NCBI RefSeq assembly: GCF_003111665.1
Contig: NZ_CP022188.1
Location: 434,001 to 498,000 of the forward strand
Direction of reading: 5' to 3'
Origin: Parazoarcus communis
Lineage (GTDB): Bacteria; Pseudomonadota; Gammaproteobacteria; Burkholderiales; Rhodocyclaceae
Length of the DNA: 64,000 nucleotides
A program made the position numbers and the translations under genes. This document shows, in pieces, positions 35,951 through 44,874 of the stretch. Every line of letters starts with the position of its first letter. Position 1 is the stretch's first letter. The notes under the pieces were generated by a model, which ran no database searches, was not told where the DNA came from, and was given only the letters and a program-made list of their open reading frames with translations.

Positions 35951-36913
35951 TCAGTCCTCGATGACCGGCGCCGGTTCGTCCACTCCGCCAAACCAGGTGG
36001 ATTTGATCACGTCGTGAATCTCGCCGATCCCCACCTGCAGATCATCCACGAACCGGTGCAGGTCGTCCGGCGAGCCCGCCAGCCAGTCGGTATCCACCGA
36101 ATCGAAGCGGGCCTGCAACGCCGTTACCACTGCACGAGCCTCATCGTTCCGCGGCAGGGTGTACATGTTTCGATGCAGATCCATGAGACAGCGCTTCACC
36201 GAACGCGGAAAAAGCGGGTCGTTGAGGATGAAGCGCACCACTTCCGGACCGCGCACCCGGTGACGAACATGCTGACGGTACATCTGATAGGCCGACAGCG
36301 ACTTGAGCACACCCATCCACTGCAGATTCTCGAAGGGCGTGAGATCGCCAGGTGCGCGCGGTAGCAGATTGGCCGAGCGCACGTCCAGGGTACGGGTCGT
36401 CATGTCGGCACGCTCGAGATAACAGCCCATGCCGCAGAAGGTGCGCGCCGGCGTGTGACTCAAGGTACCGATGATCATCCCGGTAATGGTCTGGCACCCG
36501 CGGATCACGGTCTTGAGAAACCCGTCCATGCGACGCACTGAAATGCCCTGGCTGGCCTGTTCGCTGACGGCGTGATAAAGCTGATTGACCTCCTCCCACA
36601 CCTCGCGCGGCATCACCTCGCGGGTGGTACGCAGGTTCTCGCGCGCGGCAGCAAGTGCCGAGACGATCGAGCCACTGTAGCGCCGGTCGGCACACAGAAA
36701 GGCCAGCACGCTGGCCTCGTCGCGCTTGCCATAGTGCTCGTTGAAGAGCTCGTCACTGCCCGTGATGTTGATCAGCGAGGACCAGCCCAAGGTTGCCGTG
36801 CCCGGAAAATCGAGCATCACGTGACGGCTGACCTGGATCAGTCGGGCAGTATCTTCGGCGCGCTCCATGTAGCGCCCCATCCAGTAAAGGTTTTCTGCGA
36901 CTCGGGACAACAT
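35951..36913 (-). CDS. Alpha-E domain protein (DUF403)
   Basis: A 320-residue all-helical protein beginning MLSRVAENLYWMGRYMERAEDTARL, the alpha-E signature, with WEEVNQLYHAVSE and GMGCYLERADMTTRTLDVR. Alpha-E proteins are nearly always encoded with a circularly permuted ATP-grasp partner, as here, and are proposed to work together in a peptide-forming or peptide-modifying pathway that has no firm biochemistry. A GAGGGAG ribosome-binding sequence precedes the ATG at 36913. The frame extends upstream only by reading through the neighbouring gene. No transglutaminase or Anbu peptidase gene accompanies the pair. Confidence 0.92.
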   Translation of the reverse strand: MLSRVAENLYWMGRYMERAEDTARLIQVSRHVMLDFPGTATLGWSSLINITGSDELFNEHYGKRDEASVLAFLCADRRYSGSIVSALAAARENLRTTREVMPREVWEEVNQLYHAVSEQASQGISVRRMDGFLKTVIRGCQTITGMIIGTLSHTPARTFCGMGCYLERADMTTRTLDVRSANLLPRAPGDLTPFENLQWMGVLKSLSAYQMYRQHVRHRVRGPEVVRFILNDPLFPRSVKRCLMDLHRNMYTLPRNDEARAVVTALQARFDSVDTDWLAGSPDDLHRFVDDLQVGIGEIHDVIKSTWFGGVDEPAPVIED

Positions 36914-36915
36914 GT

Positions 36916-38373
36916 TCAGGCTCCCTCGGTATCGACAATCCAGGTGTCTTTGCTGCCACCACCCTGAGATGAATTCACCACCAGCGAACCCTTGACCAGT
37001 GCAACCCGTGTCAGGCCGCCAGTCGTCACATAGGTATCGGTACCGGCAGAGAGAATGAATGGACGCAAATCGACGTGCCTTGGATCGATACCATCTCCGC
37101 ACAGTGTGGGCGCGGCAGACAGCATGAGTGTCGGCTGCGCCATGTAGTTGCGCGGATCGGCCTTGATGCGCTCTGCGAATTCGGCCCGCTGCTCCGCGGT
37201 TGAATGCGGCCCGATCAGCATGCCGTAACCGCCCGATTCGTTGGCGGGCTTGACCACCAGCTTGTCGAGATTGTCGAGCACATAGCGTCGATCCTCTTCG
37301 TACATGCACAGATAACTCGGCACATTGGGCACGATCGCTTCTTCGCCGAGGTAATACTTGATGATCTTGGGGACGAAGGCGTAGACCACCTTGTCGTCAG
37401 CGACACCCGCGCCCGGCGCATTGCACAGCGCCACCTTGCCAGCGCGCCAGGACCGCATCAGGCCACGCACGCCCAGTATCGAGTCAGGATTGAAGGCCTC
37501 GGGATCGATGAACAAATCATCAACCCGGCGGTAGATCACATCCACCCGCTTGAGGCCATCGATCGTGCGCATGTAGACACAATCGTCGGTGCCGACAATA
37601 AGGTCGGAACCTTCGACGAGATCTACCCCCATCTGCTGCGCAAGGTAGGCGTGCTCGAAATAGGCCGAGTTATAGATGCCCGGGGTCAGGATCGCGATCG
37701 AAGGCATCTCGCCCGGACGCGGCGACATCGCCGAGAGCATGTCGTGGAGTTGCGACGGGTAGTCGTCGACCGGCATGATTCTGCCTGTTTCGAACATCTC
37801 GGGCATCACCCGCTTCATCACGTTGCGGTTCTCGAGCATGTAGGACACGCCGGAGGGGATGCGCAGGTTGTCTTCAAGGACGTAGATGGTGCCATCCTTG
37901 TCGCGCACCAGATCCGAACCGCAGATGTGTGCCCAGATGCCGTGCGGCGGACTCACGCCCACGCATTGAGGGCGGAAATTCACCGACTGCTCGAGCAGTT
38001 CGGCGGGAAAGACGCCGTCCTTGATGATGCGCTGGTCGTGGTAGAGGTCGTCGATGAACAGGTTGAGCGCATGCACGCGCTGCTTGAGCCCCGCCTCGAC
38101 GCGCGCCCACTCCTTCAGCGGAATGATTCGCGGCACGATGTCGAAGGGCCAGGCCCGATCGATCATGCTGCCGTCCGAATAGACGGTGAAGGTAATTCCC
38201 ATCACCTGAATCGCCACCTCGGCTGCGGTCTTGAGCTCTGCCACTTCTTCGGCGGACAGACTCGCCAGGTAGCGGCACAGCTCATCGGCTGCTTCCCGGG
38301 GCACCCCGTCCTCGGTTACAAGCTCATCGTACAAACCCGAACAGGCGTAATCGCTCCAATCGATGCGTGCCAT
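36916..38373 (-). CDS. Circularly permuted type 2 ATP-grasp protein
   Basis: A 485-residue protein of the DUF404/DUF407 circularly permuted ATP-grasp family. It has YSDGSMIDRAWPFDIVPRII, FRPQCVGVSPPHGIWAHICGSDLVRD, YVLEDNLRIPSGVSYMLENR, VKPANESGGYGMLIGP and LVVNSSQGGGSKDTWIVD. It probably forms an amide or peptide bond at the expense of ATP; the substrate is unknown. The gene ends two bases before alpha-E. ATG 38373 is the family-like start (MARIDWSDYACSGLYDEL); GGGAG lies very close upstream. The reading frame continues to 38736 without similarity to the family. Confidence 0.92.
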   Translation of the reverse strand: MARIDWSDYACSGLYDELVTEDGVPREAADELCRYLASLSAEEVAELKTAAEVAIQVMGITFTVYSDGSMIDRAWPFDIVPRIIPLKEWARVEAGLKQRVHALNLFIDDLYHDQRIIKDGVFPAELLEQSVNFRPQCVGVSPPHGIWAHICGSDLVRDKDGTIYVLEDNLRIPSGVSYMLENRNVMKRVMPEMFETGRIMPVDDYPSQLHDMLSAMSPRPGEMPSIAILTPGIYNSAYFEHAYLAQQMGVDLVEGSDLIVGTDDCVYMRTIDGLKRVDVIYRRVDDLFIDPEAFNPDSILGVRGLMRSWRAGKVALCNAPGAGVADDKVVYAFVPKIIKYYLGEEAIVPNVPSYLCMYEEDRRYVLDNLDKLVVKPANESGGYGMLIGPHSTAEQRAEFAERIKADPRNYMAQPTLMLSAAPTLCGDGIDPRHVDLRPFILSAGTDTYVTTGGLTRVALVKGSLVVNSSQGGGSKDTWIVDTEGA

Positions 38374-38916
38374 AGCTCCCTCTGCGGTACCGGCCCGCGA
38401 AGTGCGGGTAGATGCGCCATACAGTACCCGTGCCGCGCAGTATTTTCCAGCGCGGGCAGCACTTGCCCGCTCTTCGCCCGCTCCGGGAGACACCCGGGCC
38501 CCTTGCCACCCCACCGAAATACACATGAAACATTGGCATCCGATCGCCTTTGCCCGGCCAGCCATGTCAAATGCGTAATGCAAGACGCTCTTGCCTCTTC
38601 CTTCACCTAGCACGGCAAGCAAGTTTCGGAAGCCCGACGCACTACGACTTCCGGTTGGTGGACGGCCCCCCTGCCATGGCGCGAGGCAGCGCAGCAGACG
38701 TCGGGGACAGTTGTCTCGCAAGGGCTGGCAGCGCACACTTCGCCCACAGATGAGAATCAGCAGTATCTTCTGAACTGCGCGAAATTCGCCTCATTCATCC
38801 CTATTGTGAAGTGGTAATCTTCGCCGTTGCAAAGAGCCGGGCAAATCAGGCGATGTCGCTCCACCGGACTTCCCCCCTCTGATTTCCCGAGCTCGTTTCC
38901 AAGAAGGAAGATTCCG
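38374..38916. other. Long divergent intergenic region, no supported gene
   Basis: 543 bases separate the divergent ATP-grasp and solute-binding-protein genes. Reading frames here overlap one another and lack ribosome-binding sites. GC-rich inverted repeats occur near 38450-38500 (GCGGGCA...TGCCCGC). TTGACA occurs on the minus strand around 38570, but no convincing -10 follows. AAGAAGGAAG at 38901-38910 is the ribosome-binding site for the plus-strand gene. It could hold regulatory elements for both operons. Confidence 0.6.
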
Positions 38917-39717
38917 ATGCGCCGCTTTTCCCTGACAATGACCCTGAGCATATGCCTCGCGCTTCCGCTACAGGCCATCGGCCAACAGGCAAGCCCCGGC
39001 CGCCTGGAGCGCGTCATCGCAAACAAGGAGGTCCGCGTCTGCATCTGGCCCGACTATTACGGCATCAGTTATCGCAATCCGAAGACGCAGGAACTCTCGG
39101 GGATCGATATCGATATGGCTCAGGCACTGGGCTCGGACCTCGGCGTCAGCGTCACGTTCGTCGACAGCGCCTTCTCCCGGTTGATCGAGGACATCCGTTC
39201 AGACCGGTGCGACGTCGCCATGTTCGCCGTTGGCATCACGCCACAGCGCAAGGAGAAACTGCGTTTTACCACCCCGCACCTGGCCAGCGACATCTACGCC
39301 ATTGCCTCGAAAACCAACCGTCGCATCAAGCAGTGGGACGATATCGACCAGCCGGACTCAGTCGTTGCGGTAGCGCGAGGCACCCTGCATGAACCGGTGA
39401 TGCGCAGCAAGCTCAAGGCTGCCAAACTTCTGGTACTCGATACCCCCTTTGCCCGCGAACAGGAAGTGCAATCGGGCCGCGCCGACGTATTCATGACCGA
39501 CTACCCCTATATTCAGCGCTTTCTCTCAAATGCACAGTGGGCGCGACTGGTGTCGCCCCCGAGCACCTATCACGTCACGCCCTACGCCTATGCAATTCAG
39601 CCTGGAGATGACGAGTGGCATGCCCGCCTGGAGCGTTTTGTCAGCGATATCAAGCGTGACGGCCGCTTGATGGCTGCTGCCCGGCGCCACAAGCTCGACC
39701 CGATCGTTGCGCCGTGA
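38917..39717 (+). CDS. Periplasmic solute-binding protein (family 3, amino-acid-type)
   Basis: A 266-residue exported protein: signal peptide (MRRFSLTMTLSICLALPLQAIGQ), then a type II periplasmic binding fold. It shows VRVCIWPDYYGISYRNPKTQELSGIDIDMAQALGSDLGVSVTFVD, DRCDVAMFAVGITPQRKEKLRFTTPHL and a SGRADVFMTDYPY segment. AAGAAGGAAG precedes the ATG. No permease or ATPase gene is present. Instead the stop codon overlaps the GTG of a PAS-GGDEF-EAL-CZB receptor (GTGA). I infer that it senses a small ligand and signals through that receptor rather than feeding an ABC transporter. Confidence 0.9.
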   Translation: MRRFSLTMTLSICLALPLQAIGQQASPGRLERVIANKEVRVCIWPDYYGISYRNPKTQELSGIDIDMAQALGSDLGVSVTFVDSAFSRLIEDIRSDRCDVAMFAVGITPQRKEKLRFTTPHLASDIYAIASKTNRRIKQWDDIDQPDSVVAVARGTLHEPVMRSKLKAAKLLVLDTPFAREQEVQSGRADVFMTDYPYIQRFLSNAQWARLVSPPSTYHVTPYAYAIQPGDDEWHARLERFVSDIKRDGRLMAAARRHKLDPIVAP

Positions 39718-42700
39718 CACAGAGCGTGCGCCAACTGCGCCTGACCTTCCTGCTCACGCTCACCCTGTTTTCCGGCGCGCTGCTCGCAATCTCCGGCTAC
39801 ACCCTGTGGCGCCTGAACGCGGACGCAGTGCGTGCGGGCTTTGAGATCTCGGCCCTCCACAGCCGCAGCTTCGAGGACTACCTGACACAGAGCTTGCATG
39901 TTGCCGAACTGGCGGCAGCGACCGCCGTTTCCGATAGCGGCGGCCAGCCCGATCTGGAAGCGATCGAAGCGGCATTTCTCGCCATCCTGCGCCACTCGCC
40001 CTACCTGCGCTCGATGTCGCTGCTCGATGAGCATGGCCGGATCATTGCCAGCTCCAACCCTGCCAATATCGACAAGACGATCACGCTGGAGGGTTATCTC
40101 CCGCCGGTAAACGGCCCCCGGGAGATCCTGCGCATTGGCGCCCCCTGGGCTGGACGGGATTTTTCCGGCGGCCGCCCCTCCACGGCTGACGCCCCCCTGG
40201 ACGCAGATGCCCTGAGCTTCATCCCGGTCACTCGCAGCCTGGCCTTTGGCGACAGCACACGCACGATCCTGATCGCGCTGAACCCCGACCACTTCGTCAA
40301 CCAGATGTCGCAGACGCTCAAGCTCGACACCGCCCTGATCGAAGTGCTGCGATACGACGGGACGCTGCTGATGACCAACGACCCCGAAGCCCGAACGGGA
40401 GCGGTCAATGCCGACGACCTCAGCGCACTGATGCTGACTGAATCCGAACATGGCCGATTCCAGCACGAAAGCGGCCATTCGCCCAGCGCACTGAGCACCT
40501 TCCGCGCCTCGCCCCTGTATCCCTTCATCGTCGTCACCCACCTTTACCGCGATACGGCGCTGCAAGGCTGGCGCAGCGAAGCCAAGGCGGTGGTGTTCGT
40601 CGTGGGCGCCGCGCTGCTCGCCGTCATCCTGATCGCGAGTGCGTTCTACCGTCGCCGCATCCAGCTGATGGCCCAGCGGGCCGAGGCGGAGCGACTGCAG
40701 CGGATCAATGCCTCGGTTTTTGAGTCCAGCGCCGAGGCGATCGTCATTACCGACGTCAACGCCGACATCATCTCGGTAAACGCAGCCTTTACCCGCATCA
40801 CCGGGTACGAGGCTGCCGAGGTCCTTGGCCGCAACCCCCGTCTGCTCGCGTCCGGCACGCATGACAGGGCCTTCTATACTCGCATGTGGACCACGCTGCT
40901 CAACAACGGATTCTGGCGCGGACAGCTGGTTAACCGCCGCAAGGACGGCACGCTCTACCACGTGCAGATGTCGATCACCGCCTCACGCGACCCCCAGGGA
41001 AAGCTGCAGCACTACATCGGCGACATTGTCGACATAACCGAGCGCAAGCAGGCCGAGGAACGCCTGCACCTCGCTGCGAGCGTGTTCACCCATGCGCACG
41101 AAGCCATCATGATCACCGCACCCGACGGCAGCATCATCGATGTCAACGCGGCATTCAGCCGCATGACCGGCTTCAGCCGCAAAGAGGCACTGGGTCAGAA
41201 CCCTCGTATTCTGAAGTCCGGCCGTCAGTCCGACGAGTTCTACGCAACGATGTGGAAAACCCTGGTCGAGAACGGGCAGTGGTCGGGGGAGGTCTGGAAC
41301 CGGCGCAAGAATGGCGAGGTATTCGCCGAAATGCAGACCATCAGCGCGGTGCACGACGAGCACGGCAATATTCAGCGTTACGTGGCACTGTTTTCCGACA
41401 TTTCCCGGCTCAAGGAGCACGAGAGCCAGCTTGAGCACATTGCCCACTACGATGCGCTGACCAGCCTGCCCAACCGCGTACTGCTTGCTGATCGCCTGCA
41501 CCAGGCCATGGCCCAGGCCCAGCGGCGGAAACAGCGCCTGGCCGTCGCCTATCTCGACCTCGACGGCTTCAAATCGGTCAACGACCACCACGGCCATTAC
41601 GCGGGTGACCAGTTGCTGATGACCGTGTCAACACGCATGCGCCAGACGCTGCGCGAGGGCGACACGCTCGCCCGCCTGGGCGGTGACGAGTTCGTTGCGG
41701 TCCTGGTCGATCTCGATGCGGTCGCCGACAGTGTGACAATGCTCACCCGTCTGCTCGCTGCTGCCGCCCAGCCGGTTCATGTCGACGATCTGGTGCTGCA
41801 GGTTTCGGCCAGTGTCGGCGTCACCTTCTATCCGCAGACGGAGGAAGTGGATGCCGACCAGTTGCTGCGCCAGGCCGATCAGTCGATGTACCAGGCAAAG
41901 CTCTCGGGCAAGAACTGTTATCACGTCTTCGACGCCGATCATGACCGCAGCGTGCGCGGCCACTACGAGAGTCTCGAACGCATCCGCCAGGCAATGACCG
42001 AGCACGAACTGGTCATGTATTACCAACCCAAGGTCAATATGCGCACCGGTATGGTGGTCGGCGCCGAAGCGCTGATCCGCTGGCAGCACCCCGAGAAGGG
42101 ACTCCTGCTCCCAGCCTCTTTCCTGCCGGTCATCGAGAACCATCCGCTGTCGATCGAGCTTGGCGAATGGGTGATCGACTCCACCCTGAGCCAGATGGAA
42201 GCATGGCATGCACACGGCCTCGAGCTGCACGCCAGCATCAACGTGGGTGCCCGCCAGTTGCGCGACCCCGGCTTCGTAGACCGCCTGCGCGAGATCCTGA
42301 GCGCACACCCGCAGATCCTGCCCTCCTGCGTTGAGCTGGAAGTCCTGGAAACGAGCGCGCTCGAAGATCTCGCCGGCGTCGCGGAGATCATCCAGGCCTG
42401 CCGCGATCTCGGCGTTAAATTCGCGCTCGATGACTTCGGCACCGGCTATTCATCCCTGACCTACCTCAAGCGCCTGCCGGTGGCCCAGCTCAAGATCGAC
42501 CAGAGCTTCGTGCGCGACATCCTCGACGACCCTGACGATCTCGCCATTGTCGAAAGCGTGCTCGGTCTGGCCGCTGCCTTCCGCCGCCAGGTCATTGCGG
42601 AAGGCGTGGAAACCGTGGAACACGGGGAGTTGCTGCTGCAACTGGGCTGCGAGCTGGCGCAAGGCTACGGTATCGCGCGTCCGATGCCCGCCGAGGCGAT

Positions 42701-43184
42701 ACCCGGCTGGTGCGCATCCTGGCGCCCCGACCCGACGTGGCAAACTTGCCGGACCGTCAGGCGCAGCGCGCTGCCCCTGCTTTTTGCCAGTGTCGAACAT
42801 CGGGCGTGGATCAGCGCCATGATTCAGTACTTCAAGGGCGAACGTGGGGCCCCGCCACCGCTTGATCGCCATGAATGCGCATTCGGCAAGTGGCTGGATG
42901 CTGGCGGCCTGAACCATCGCCGCGGCGACAAGGCGTGGGAGCAGATTCAGTCCCTGCACCGGGCGATCCATGAACTGGGCACGCAGTTGTGCACGCTGCA
43001 TGATCAGGGTCGACAGATCGAGCTTGAACGAGGCATGTGCGATCTGCTCGAACTGCGCGACACGCTGATTCTGCAGCTGCGGTCATTGATCCAGCTTGCG
43101 GAGCGCCCCGCCAGGCGCAGGACAAAATACCTCCCCGAGGAATCGGTCGAGCAGCGCTCGCTTACTGCCGGCACGGGAAAGTAA
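39714..43184 (+). CDS. PAS-PAS-GGDEF-EAL-CZB membrane cyclic-di-GMP signalling protein
   Basis: A 1156-residue inner-membrane protein. Helix 1 (9-33) and helix 2 (291-312) bracket a ~255-residue periplasmic domain, followed by PAS (~330-440) and PAS (~452-565). GGDEF (570-740) has GGDEF at 656-660 and I-site R647-x-x-D650. EAL (755-1000) has Glu785 in EALIRW, INVGARQ, LEVLET, ALDDFGTGYSS, LKIDQSF and AEGVE, so both cyclase and phosphodiesterase sites look intact. The C-terminal ~120 residues carry a CZB zinc-binding pattern: His1029, Cys1055, His1082, His1086. The spacing (26, 27, 4) is close to the 30, 27, 4 I recall for E. coli DgcZ. GTG start, overlapping the upstream binding-protein gene. 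Confidence 0.93.
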   Translation: MTQSVRQLRLTFLLTLTLFSGALLAISGYTLWRLNADAVRAGFEISALHSRSFEDYLTQSLHVAELAAATAVSDSGGQPDLEAIEAAFLAILRHSPYLRSMSLLDEHGRIIASSNPANIDKTITLEGYLPPVNGPREILRIGAPWAGRDFSGGRPSTADAPLDADALSFIPVTRSLAFGDSTRTILIALNPDHFVNQMSQTLKLDTALIEVLRYDGTLLMTNDPEARTGAVNADDLSALMLTESEHGRFQHESGHSPSALSTFRASPLYPFIVVTHLYRDTALQGWRSEAKAVVFVVGAALLAVILIASAFYRRRIQLMAQRAEAERLQRINASVFESSAEAIVITDVNADIISVNAAFTRITGYEAAEVLGRNPRLLASGTHDRAFYTRMWTTLLNNGFWRGQLVNRRKDGTLYHVQMSITASRDPQGKLQHYIGDIVDITERKQAEERLHLAASVFTHAHEAIMITAPDGSIIDVNAAFSRMTGFSRKEALGQNPRILKSGRQSDEFYATMWKTLVENGQWSGEVWNRRKNGEVFAEMQTISAVHDEHGNIQRYVALFSDISRLKEHESQLEHIAHYDALTSLPNRVLLADRLHQAMAQAQRRKQRLAVAYLDLDGFKSVNDHHGHYAGDQLLMTVSTRMRQTLREGDTLARLGGDEFVAVLVDLDAVADSVTMLTRLLAAAAQPVHVDDLVLQVSASVGVTFYPQTEEVDADQLLRQADQSMYQAKLSGKNCYHVFDADHDRSVRGHYESLERIRQAMTEHELVMYYQPKVNMRTGMVVGAEALIRWQHPEKGLLLPASFLPVIENHPLSIELGEWVIDSTLSQMEAWHAHGLELHASINVGARQLRDPGFVDRLREILSAHPQILPSCVELEVLETSALEDLAGVAEIIQACRDLGVKFALDDFGTGYSSLTYLKRLPVAQLKIDQSFVRDILDDPDDLAIVESVLGLAAAFRRQVIAEGVETVEHGELLLQLGCELAQGYGIARPMPAEAIPGWCASWRPDPTWQTCRTVRRSALPLLFASVEHRAWISAMIQYFKGERGAPPPLDRHECAFGKWLDAGGLNHRRGDKAWEQIQSLHRAIHELGTQLCTLHDQGRQIELERGMCDLLELRDTLILQLRSLIQLAERPARRRTKYLPEESVEQRSLTAGTGK

Positions 43185-43301
43185 CCCCGTCTGCATGTGC
43201 AAGGCTGGAATGAAACACGGACCATGCTAAGGTTTGTACCTGCGAAGAAATTTTTCGCCTGAAGCACGGCAATGCTCACCCCCCAGCGCTGAAGAGGATC
43301 C

Positions 43302-44855
43302 ATGGCGATTGACAAGAAGCTACTCGACGACCTTGAGCGACGCCAGACCGAGGCCATTGCCTCCGGCGGGCCGGAGCGCATCGCAAGGCGTCATGCCAAA
43401 GGCCAGCTGACCGCCCGCGAGCGGCTGCAGGGCCTCTATGCCAGGGACACCTTCCAGGAGTTCGGCCTTCATGCCCAGCATGAGACACGTGGCTTCGGCA
43501 TGGAGAAAAAATCGCTCCCCACTGATGGTGTCATCACCGGCATCGGATTCGTCGACGGGCGCCCGGTCGCCGGGTTCAGCCAGGACTTCATGATTGCCGG
43601 CGGCTCACTCGGCGCCGTCCACGCGCGCAAGATCTGCGAGTTGATGGACCATGCCGCACGTGGCGGCATGCCACTTGTCGGCTTCAACGATTCGGGTGGC
43701 GCGCGTATTCAGGAAGGCGTGGAAAGCCTGTCGGGCTACGGTCAGGTGTTCAACCGCAACGTACTGATGTCCGGCGTCGTGCCCCAGATTGCGGTCATCT
43801 GCGGCCCATGCGCGGGTGGCGCGGTGTACTCCCCCGCGATGATGGATTTTCTGATCATGACGCGCCACTCGGCGAGCATGTTCATCTGCGGGCCCGAAGT
43901 CATTCGCGCGGTCACCGGCCAGCACACAACGATGGAAGAAATCGGCTCGGCCGAAGCCCATGCACGTGACTCGGGCAACATTCACTTCATCGCCGAAGAT
44001 GATCGTCACGCCCTGGAGCTGGTGCGCAAGCTGCTGAGTTATCTGCCATCGAACAACATGATGGACCCGCCCCACAGCCTGAGCGAAGAGATCACGCTGC
44101 AGGACGACATTGGAATCGAAGACCTCCTCCCTGCAGATGCCAAGCTTGCCTACGACGTCAAGGACGTCATCGCCCGCCTGGCCGACGCGGACAGCTTTCT
44201 GGAGGTGCAGCAGGAATTTGCAGCCAACCTGGTCGTCGGGCTCGGACGCATCAATGGCGTCGTGGTCGGCTTTGTCGCCAACCAGCCTCTGGTCAAGGCC
44301 GGCACGCTGGACATCGACGCCTCGGACAAGGGGGCGCGCTTCATCCGCTTCTGCAACATCTTCAATATCCCGCTGGTCACGCTGGTCGATGTGCCCGGCT
44401 TTCTGCCCGGCGTGGCGCAGGAGAAGCAGGGCATCATCCGGCACGGCGCCAAGATGCTGTTCGCCTATGGCGCAAGCACCGTCCCCAAGATCACCGTCAT
44501 CATGCGCAAGGCCTACGGCGGCGCCTTTCTGGCGATGTGCTCGCGCGACATGGGTGCCGACCTCGTGCTGGCGTGGCCGACGGCCGAGATTGCTGTCATG
44601 GGGGCGGAGGGTGCAGTCAACATCCTGTACCGCAAGGAGATCGACGAGGCTGAAGACCAGGCCGCACGTCGTCGCGAGCTGATCGACGAGTATCGCGCCG
44701 AATTCGCATCGCCCTACCAGTCTGCCGCGCGCATGTTCGTGCATGACGTGATCCAGCCACGGCGAACCCGCGCTGCGGTGTCGCTGGCCCTGCGCTCCTT
44801 GCTCTCCAAACGCGAGACGCGTCCTCCCAAGAAGCACGGCAACATCCCGCTGTGA
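43302..44855 (+). CDS. mmdA: Acyl-CoA decarboxylase carboxyltransferase subunit, probably methylmalonyl-CoA
   Basis: A 517-residue carboxyltransferase with two crotonase-like halves: PLVGFNDSGGARIQEGVESLSGYGQVF with ICGPCAGGAVYSPAMMDF, and VDVPGFLPGVAQEKQGIIRHGAKMLFAYG with KAYGGAFLAMCSRDMGADLVLAWP. This is the same family as propionyl-CoA carboxylase beta. The following gamma-, biotin-carrier and beta-like genes show it belongs to a sodium-pumping decarboxylase. The length agrees with MmdA of methylmalonyl-CoA decarboxylase and is shorter than the glutaconyl-CoA subunit as I recall it. It transfers the carboxyl group from the acyl-CoA to biotin. AGAGGA precedes the ATG. Confidence 0.88.
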   Translation: MAIDKKLLDDLERRQTEAIASGGPERIARRHAKGQLTARERLQGLYARDTFQEFGLHAQHETRGFGMEKKSLPTDGVITGIGFVDGRPVAGFSQDFMIAGGSLGAVHARKICELMDHAARGGMPLVGFNDSGGARIQEGVESLSGYGQVFNRNVLMSGVVPQIAVICGPCAGGAVYSPAMMDFLIMTRHSASMFICGPEVIRAVTGQHTTMEEIGSAEAHARDSGNIHFIAEDDRHALELVRKLLSYLPSNNMMDPPHSLSEEITLQDDIGIEDLLPADAKLAYDVKDVIARLADADSFLEVQQEFAANLVVGLGRINGVVVGFVANQPLVKAGTLDIDASDKGARFIRFCNIFNIPLVTLVDVPGFLPGVAQEKQGIIRHGAKMLFAYGASTVPKITVIMRKAYGGAFLAMCSRDMGADLVLAWPTAEIAVMGAEGAVNILYRKEIDEAEDQAARRRELIDEYRAEFASPYQSAARMFVHDVIQPRRTRAAVSLALRSLLSKRETRPPKKHGNIPL

Positions 44856-44874
44856 GGGCCGGGGAGCACCAGCG

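Noticed and set aside
38917..39717. Substrate-binding component of an ordinary ABC importer
   Set aside because: No permease or ATPase gene is in the neighbourhood, and the gene overlaps a signalling receptor gene; an orphan interaction with a distant transporter remains possible.
43302..44855. Glutaconyl-CoA decarboxylase alpha or propionyl-CoA carboxylase beta
   Set aside because: The 517-residue length fits MmdA better than the longer glutaconyl enzyme. The adjacent OadB-type pump subunit argues against a simple propionyl-CoA carboxylase.
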